Origin: Neckera pumila
Taxonomy: Eukaryota; Streptophyta; Bryopsida; Hypnales; Neckeraceae
DNA length: 64,000 nt
NCBI GenBank assembly: GCA_963969595.1
Contig: OZ018413.1
Location: 8,608,211 to 8,672,210 of the forward strand
Reading direction: 5' to 3'
The notes beneath the pieces are model-generated. The model ran no database searches. It saw only the letters and a list, made by a program, of their open reading frames with translations, and was not told the origin of the DNA. Of the stretch, positions 58,584-64,000 are shown one piece after another; position 1 is the stretch's first letter, and every line of letters begins with the position of its first letter. The position numbers were made by a program, and so were the translations under genes.

Positions 58584-61500
58584 AAAAAAAAAATTTACTT
58601 CAAGAGAACCTAAAGTCTGCTGACCTTGTTTTACAAGAATGAAATTTTTTGGGGAACTTTAAATGTTATAATCTTTTAATTCACGAGGTCAAATGGTCTA
58701 AAATTTTTTGCACACATTTCTATACTTGTTTATTACACTTATGTAAATTTGGAATCCAAAAAAAAGTTTTAATTTTTGCTTTTGTACAAAGCATGAAAAA
58801 GTGGTACTTTTCGACTTTTTTCTCTTTCAAAACACCATCCACGCTTTAGGGGGTAATATGTATTGTGAGTCTTGCTTTGTTCACCTTGAATTCTCAATTT
58901 TTTTTTATCAAAAGTGCCAGATTTGAAGGTACTTTATCCTTGCTTCCTTGGCGTCATATGAGAACAATTTCATTATATTGGTGGTATTCCATTTTTGTAG
59001 ATTTGGACCTTTCAACCTGAAATGTAAATCTATGTCTGTCTCAAAGGAATATTTGGCTTTATGTAGATGAATGTAATTTTTTGATTTCTAAAATACTGCC
59101 AATTTAACAAAATTGACAATCAAGTGAATTATGATGTGCAAGTTCTGCATTAAGATTGGAAGCATCCTTCAAGTCCAAGGAAGACAAATTTCTCTTGCAT
59201 TAAATTTGAAATTGTTGGATGTGCTCAATTGGGTTGGGCATACAACATCTTCAACAACAATATAATTGACAAAGGTTTAGACACATTTCAAAAGACTAAA
59301 TAAAGAGTTTAATACTTATGCAAGTTTAAAGCGACCACATCAAAAAAATTGAGTCAAATTATTTTGATGCCTTTTTGACAACAATCTAATATAGAAGCCA
59401 TAACAATGTCATTTTTTCAATCATTTTGACATTGAATTGACAACAAATTTTTTTGATAGCGTTCTAATGCAAAGTGAGCATTGTCATGTTCATATCAAAA
59501 GTAAGGTTTTGCATCTTTTAAGTGCATAGTAACCAAAAAGCACTTTTGTCAATTAAATAATTTACTCTTGAAATGAGTTAATTAATTGTACTTATGAAAT
59601 ACATTATACCCCCTTTTTTATATTTCTTCAAATATTGCTTTGATTGCAATCAATATAGGATATTGATTCCATATCCCATATTAGTACTTGTGTATGTATA
59701 ATATACCATACTATTGTACCATGTATATTTTGTATATATGTTTCATATCCATATATATTCCATGTATAATATTTGGTACACCATGTTTCACATATTGTAT
59801 TATGTAAGTGTCCATAGCATACCCACTTCTCATTAAGCCTCAATCTCAACAACCAAAAATGTCTCTTAAGATGGCGCAATCAATAAAAACAATTTTACAG
59901 CATGGGGGGAAGACATTCTTTTAATATGCAGATCTAGGGTTGTGTATTTTTTCACATTTCGGGAGTGGTCTTGGGCAAAGGTGTTTGCATCTTTTGGTTG
60001 CATAAGCATAGTCAATCTCACATCATTGTTAGGCCATTTTAGCATCATTTTGGAGTATACTAATTCAATGTCAATTTGACATTAGTTTGAAGGTTAGAAT
60101 GATGCCATCTGGAACATGCGTTGTTTTTATATTATTTTAATGTCAATCAATAGATAAAAATTGGGACCTTATTTGGACTCCTTTTTTTATCAAATTAAAA
60201 TCAACAGTAAAAAATAATAAATTTTAATTAGAGTCTGATGAGGACAAGGCTTGTCCAAGTTGGATTGTAACTGAAAAAACATTTTTACATACATATATAT
60301 ATTTTTTTTCAAAAAAAATATAATTTTTTAATTCAAAAATTGTGGAAATAATTTATACAATGCAACTGTAGACAATTTTGTGAGAGCCTTCTTGCAAATG
60401 GTAAGATATTACTAGAACCTTAAGGGCAATCAAGCTTGCATGAGACCAAAAAATGAAGAGTTATTGTTATGAGTTGCTCAACGCTCAACTGAACAAACTA
60501 GAAATCCAAAGGTGTTGACGAATGCTATTGCAAGCATTTTTTAAGTATAAATTTTTTTTATTTGAGCACCTCATCTCAAAGGTGAAGAAGTTTTTGGATT
60601 GCAAAGTAAGAGACAAACATGCCATCTTGATGCAAGTTTGATTCATATTGACCAAACAAAGTGAATTTTTCACATCCCCTTATTTAAACAAGATTCTAGA
60701 GAACCTCTACAAGTGCTCAAGGTCTTAATCCAATTTTGAAAAATGTTTTGTCTAATGTGGAAGTAGACCTTAAAGACGTGATGACTACAAAAGACATTTT
60801 TAGACAGCCTACTTTTAAGACTTCTTCTCATGCAACAACAATTCAAGAGACGGACTGTGACAAACTTCAATGGCAAATCAGAAGACCTTTTGAAGTCTTG
60901 AAATAGCTTTGAGGACCATTTCAATGCTTCCTTTTTAATGTCTTTAAAGTCTATTGTAATTCTCTTTTTATACATATTTTTTCAAAATTCAAATTTTTTA
61001 AAATTAAATATTTTAAGATTTATCTATGATTTTCTTGAAGTTTTATTTTTTATTTTCATTTTACATTAAATACTACAATTTTTTTTAAATTAAAAAAATA
61101 AATTATAAAGTTATGTGAGAAGGCATTTGATGTTCTTTGTATTCATTAAAGAAATTGTAGTAAGATGGAATAACCCAATAGTTGCATTTCTATCTAAATC
61201 ATACAAATTAAAAACTAACGTGTCTTTATTTTAATCATCTTATGCATAGAAATTTATGGTATCCCATTGTCTTCCTTATGTATTTTTACTTTGCATTCAT
61301 TAATATTGTGTCTCTATTTTCATAATATAATCCCTATTCATCTAAAAGAAGATGTTTTGATTTAAGATTGTAATTGTCTTATTTTTTGTGCATGCATAAA
61401 GGCTTTTAATATGAGCACCTAATAATCTCTATAATAATAGATATAATACAAATTAAATTTATTATGTCTTCAAAAGTATAATCCTAAGTCCTCTATATTT

Positions 61501-61689
61501 GCATAACTATGTACTTTTGTGGTTTAAAATCCCTATTACCAAAGATTCAAAATGAAAAGGTGAAAATCTTTTTTTTCTCCTTTTTCTTTAAAATTTATTC
61601 CAATTTTTTTCCATTTTTTTCCATTTTTTCTATTTTTTCCATTTTGTCATTTTTTTTCCATCTTTCCACATTTTTTAACTTTACACCTT
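58584..61689. other. Right flank outside the palindrome
   Basis: AT-rich. A CTTTAGGGGGTAA near 58846 resembles the right end of the TTAA elements, and the preceding 200 bases have a similar feel, but the left end was not found. Short ORFs (for example 60670-60975 minus) are unrecognised. Confidence 0.35.
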
Positions 61690-61915
61690 ATTTTTGTTCA
61701 ATTGCTTTTCACATCTACTTTCATCCATGTTCCAAGTTTTTTCATCCAAATTTTCATCTCTTCTCATCTAAATCTTCATCCAATTTTGTATCTACTTTCA
61801 TTTATAATTTCATCCACATTTACCCATATTGTCATTTACATTCATCCATTTTTCAGATATCATCATCCAAATTTTCATCTACTTTCATCTATATTTTCAT
61901 CCAGTTTTTTTAAAT
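61690..61915 (+). repeat. Degenerate TTTTCATCYA repeat
   Basis: About 15 irregular copies of TTTCATC(C/T)A at roughly 10-16-bp intervals. Related to the TTCATC runs near 33640-33720. The ORFs across it are artefacts. Confidence 0.75.
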
Positions 61916-62678
61916 TTTGTCCTAAATTTATGATCTTTGCTCACCATTCTCCACTCACCACTTGCCGTTCACCACTCCATGTTCATGGACTAGCAACATT
62001 GAAAATGATTTTATTAATTCAAATATAATTGTACCATCTAGCTAATGTCTTTTCAGGAGAATATGTGAAATTCATTTAACTCCCAACAATCATGAAAGCA
62101 CTTGAATCTATGCATTTTTGCATCATTATCATTTTTGGATTGTCAAATTAGAAAAACATCACAATTCCATCCTATAGGAATGAAAAGCTAATAAATTCAA
62201 AAATGTATTTTATAAACCTTGTCATATATATTTTAATATGATACACTATGAGAAAGATAAAATACATTTAGAAAAAGCAAATTTTTAGGCATGTTCACAA
62301 TTATTATCTTAAAATGAGCATCTTGCTTAGCAATGATGATGTCATTTCTCACCTATCCAATCAAGAAAAAAGAATAACTAAACTATTAAAAAATAAATCC
62401 AAACAAAGCAAATAACAAATAAAATGTTATTTTTGAAAGTGTCTTAACCTTCTTTGCAAAGTTCAATATGACAAATTGTTGCTAGGATTGATATTGAGTT
62501 TTCTCTATGTATTCAATTGCATCACAAATTGAGTTACAAAGAATAACGTCTATTAACATTGATTGGAATAGTCTCAAATAAAAGAGCTTGCAGCTTGCCA
62601 TTGAGAAAGAACAAATACCTACCAAGACATAGATGGAATGCCACGTCCTGTCCACCTTGTGATATAAAAACAAGCATA
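61916..62678. other. AT-rich intergenic stretch
   Basis: Nothing recognised. Confidence 0.45.
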
Positions 62679-63167
62679 TCAAAGACAATGAGTAGCTATT
62701 GTGGAGTGCAACCAAGGGACGTACTTTAATTGTTTGAAGTCCTCCGCAAGGAGTGGCATCTCCAACTTCCCAAGAAACGTGACCAAATTATTCATGTCAA
62801 GCTTGCAACGGTTCTCTCTGTCATTAATCACAATTGAGTGACAATGATCCCCAACACAACTGTTCTTGTCAACCTCCCGCATGACAAGGACGATGAAATC
62901 TTGTTGGTGGATCTCGATTAGTTCCACCTTCTTGTGCAAATTCCATTGGTGAAACGTATTCCTGCCATTGTTTTTGAACTGGAGGAATACAAAATTCTTG
63001 TACCGGTTGACTTTGAACAATTAGTATGCAATGAAGGCCTTGAATTGCTAGAGCTTGCTATAGCATTCCGGCAGTCCTTCAATGAATGGCACATCCCCAA
63101 GAAGACTTACAAAAGGCTCCAGGAATGGCTCGGCGCTGCCGTAGTTGTACCCCTTTCCTTCTCCCAT
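62679..63167 (-). pseudogene. Broken ORF of unknown family, two in-frame stops
   Basis: From ATG 63165-63167 one frame reads MGEGKGYNYGSAEPF, LLGDVPFIEGLPE, then TAG (63048-63050) and TAA (63021-63023). The same frame continues with NFVFLQFKNN, FHQWNLHKKVELIEI, FIVLVMREVD, HCHSIVINDRENR and FLGKLEMPLLAEDFKQLK. Protein-like sequence on both sides of the stops shows a decayed gene. I cannot name the family; a transposon-associated protein is possible. Confidence 0.5.
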
Positions 63168-63189
63168 TTTGAATGTGCTGCAGGCTAAT

Positions 63190-64000
63190 ACTGATATATC
63201 AGAATCAACAATGGATTACTCTCAAGTTGAGGATTGTCGTAGTACAAGAAAGAACATTGTCCCTAGTTAGTGTCAAAAACACCACTAAGTGACTTGTGTA
63301 TTGTTTCACAGGGACTTAGGTCGTAATTCTTCTAGATATCCAAAATCGGAAGTCAAAAACCTAGCAAACCAAACACACCGGATCTATAGCCGGAATGTCT
63401 TGCCTTACTAAGTAACTAACTCCAGTTATTCCCTTATCTAATTTTACTATTCCATCACTCTCCAGCAATCAGGAAGGAGTGTTTGGGCACTATACCTCTT
63501 TCCAATTCTGGTTTATAGTAACTAGTGTAGAAGTTTAACCTCTAATCTAGAGGGTTCCATTCTTAGAATTAAGGGAGGACATGTAAATCCTACCCTCCAA
63601 ACGTTTCAAGTGATTCGAGATTCAATGTATTCAAACTACAGCACACACACAATGGTTTACCAAGAAACGGAGACTCCCTCACAACTAATTTGGTGGTAAC
63701 ACCAAATTAGTAGGTCACAAAAAAAGCCCCTAGTTCCTCTCAATTACTACAATGACGGAATTGAGTCGAATCTAGCTCCATTACTGAAGATTAGAACCAT
63801 AAATTAAGCAAGTACGCCCTATCCGGACAGTAGTTCCACTTCCGGTTGTAGCAGGACCTCTTCACAAGTTGAGTAGCACGGGGTTGAATCTCTTTCTAAT
63901 TCACGTCTACACTCAACGCGGCTACTGTATACAAAAGTAATCTCCTGAACTCACTCCAAATCAACCATTAACCAATACACAAAAGTCCCACCGCATTGAA
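63190..64000. other. Right edge of the window
   Basis: Less AT-rich than its neighbours, with no ORF or tRNA seen. It could be part of a transposon (it includes GGGGTTGAATCTCTTTC-type sequence), but I see no defined ends. Confidence 0.3.

Noticed and set aside
61509..62028. Phe/Ser/His-rich ORFs
   Set aside because: They read through the degenerate TTTTCATCYA repeat and T-runs.

Overview
The window looks like nuclear DNA of a land plant. It carries a two-exon PR-1/CAP secretory protein gene, an Aurora-type kinase remnant with the plant-like C-terminus, a phospholipase D alpha-type last exon and SAUR (small auxin-up RNA) genes. It also has GT-AG introns and plant-style miniature transposons. 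Long AT satellites and heavy gene decay fit a large, repeat-rich genome, perhaps a bryophyte, lycophyte or fern, but the species cannot be fixed from the sequence.

The dominant structure is a very large inverted repeat. Positions 1-14695 reappear, reverse-complemented and about 98-99% identical where I compared them, at 43660-58583, around a spacer of about 29 kb. The left arm may continue beyond the window. From outside inwards each arm holds repeat-rich DNA, a TTAA-ended transposon, an intact PR-1 gene, a truncated Aurora kinase pseudogene, an AT microsatellite, a second TTAA-family relic, an 88-bp tandem array, a G-rich minisatellite with dense G-quadruplex motifs, and a GC-rich block of about 1.3 kb that resembles ribosomal spacer DNA in composition only. 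Both arms end at the same GC(n)/AT-rich junction. The copies differ by SNPs and small indels: two residues in PR-1, an 8-bp duplication in the kinase, one 19-bp unit in a hairpin, and about 230 bp in the minisatellite. They are therefore real, diverging copies rather than an assembly echo.

The spacer holds three regions. (1) 14.7-24.6 kb contains an orphan exon, a 248-bp TTAA MITE, and a diverged tandem duplication of about 3.3 kb. Copy 1 carries an intact SAUR gene and copy 2 a frameshifted one. A 704-bp CACTA-type MITE sits at the end of copy 1, and copy 2 preserves the matching empty site. (2) 25.2-39.5 kb is bounded by AT satellites and contains two convergent, homologous multi-exon genes of an unfamiliar family. 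The plus-strand copy joins a ParB/sulfiredoxin-like domain (motif DGNHRMKAW), a long middle region and a beta-class N4/N6-type DNA methyltransferase fold with a changed catalytic motif. The minus-strand copy matches the ParB-like and middle parts and ends where the methyltransferase would begin. Both carry disabling lesions, different in each copy, and two introns of the plus copy are absent from the minus copy. Palindromic GAGGCT/AGCCTC motifs and minisatellites surround this pair. (3) 39.5-43.6 kb holds a 560-bp foldback element, short repeats and an isolated phospholipase D last exon.

The right flank (58.6-64 kb) is AT-rich and mostly featureless, with a broken ORF at 62.7-63.2 kb. The two PR-1 copies and SAUR copy 1 are the only protein genes that look intact.
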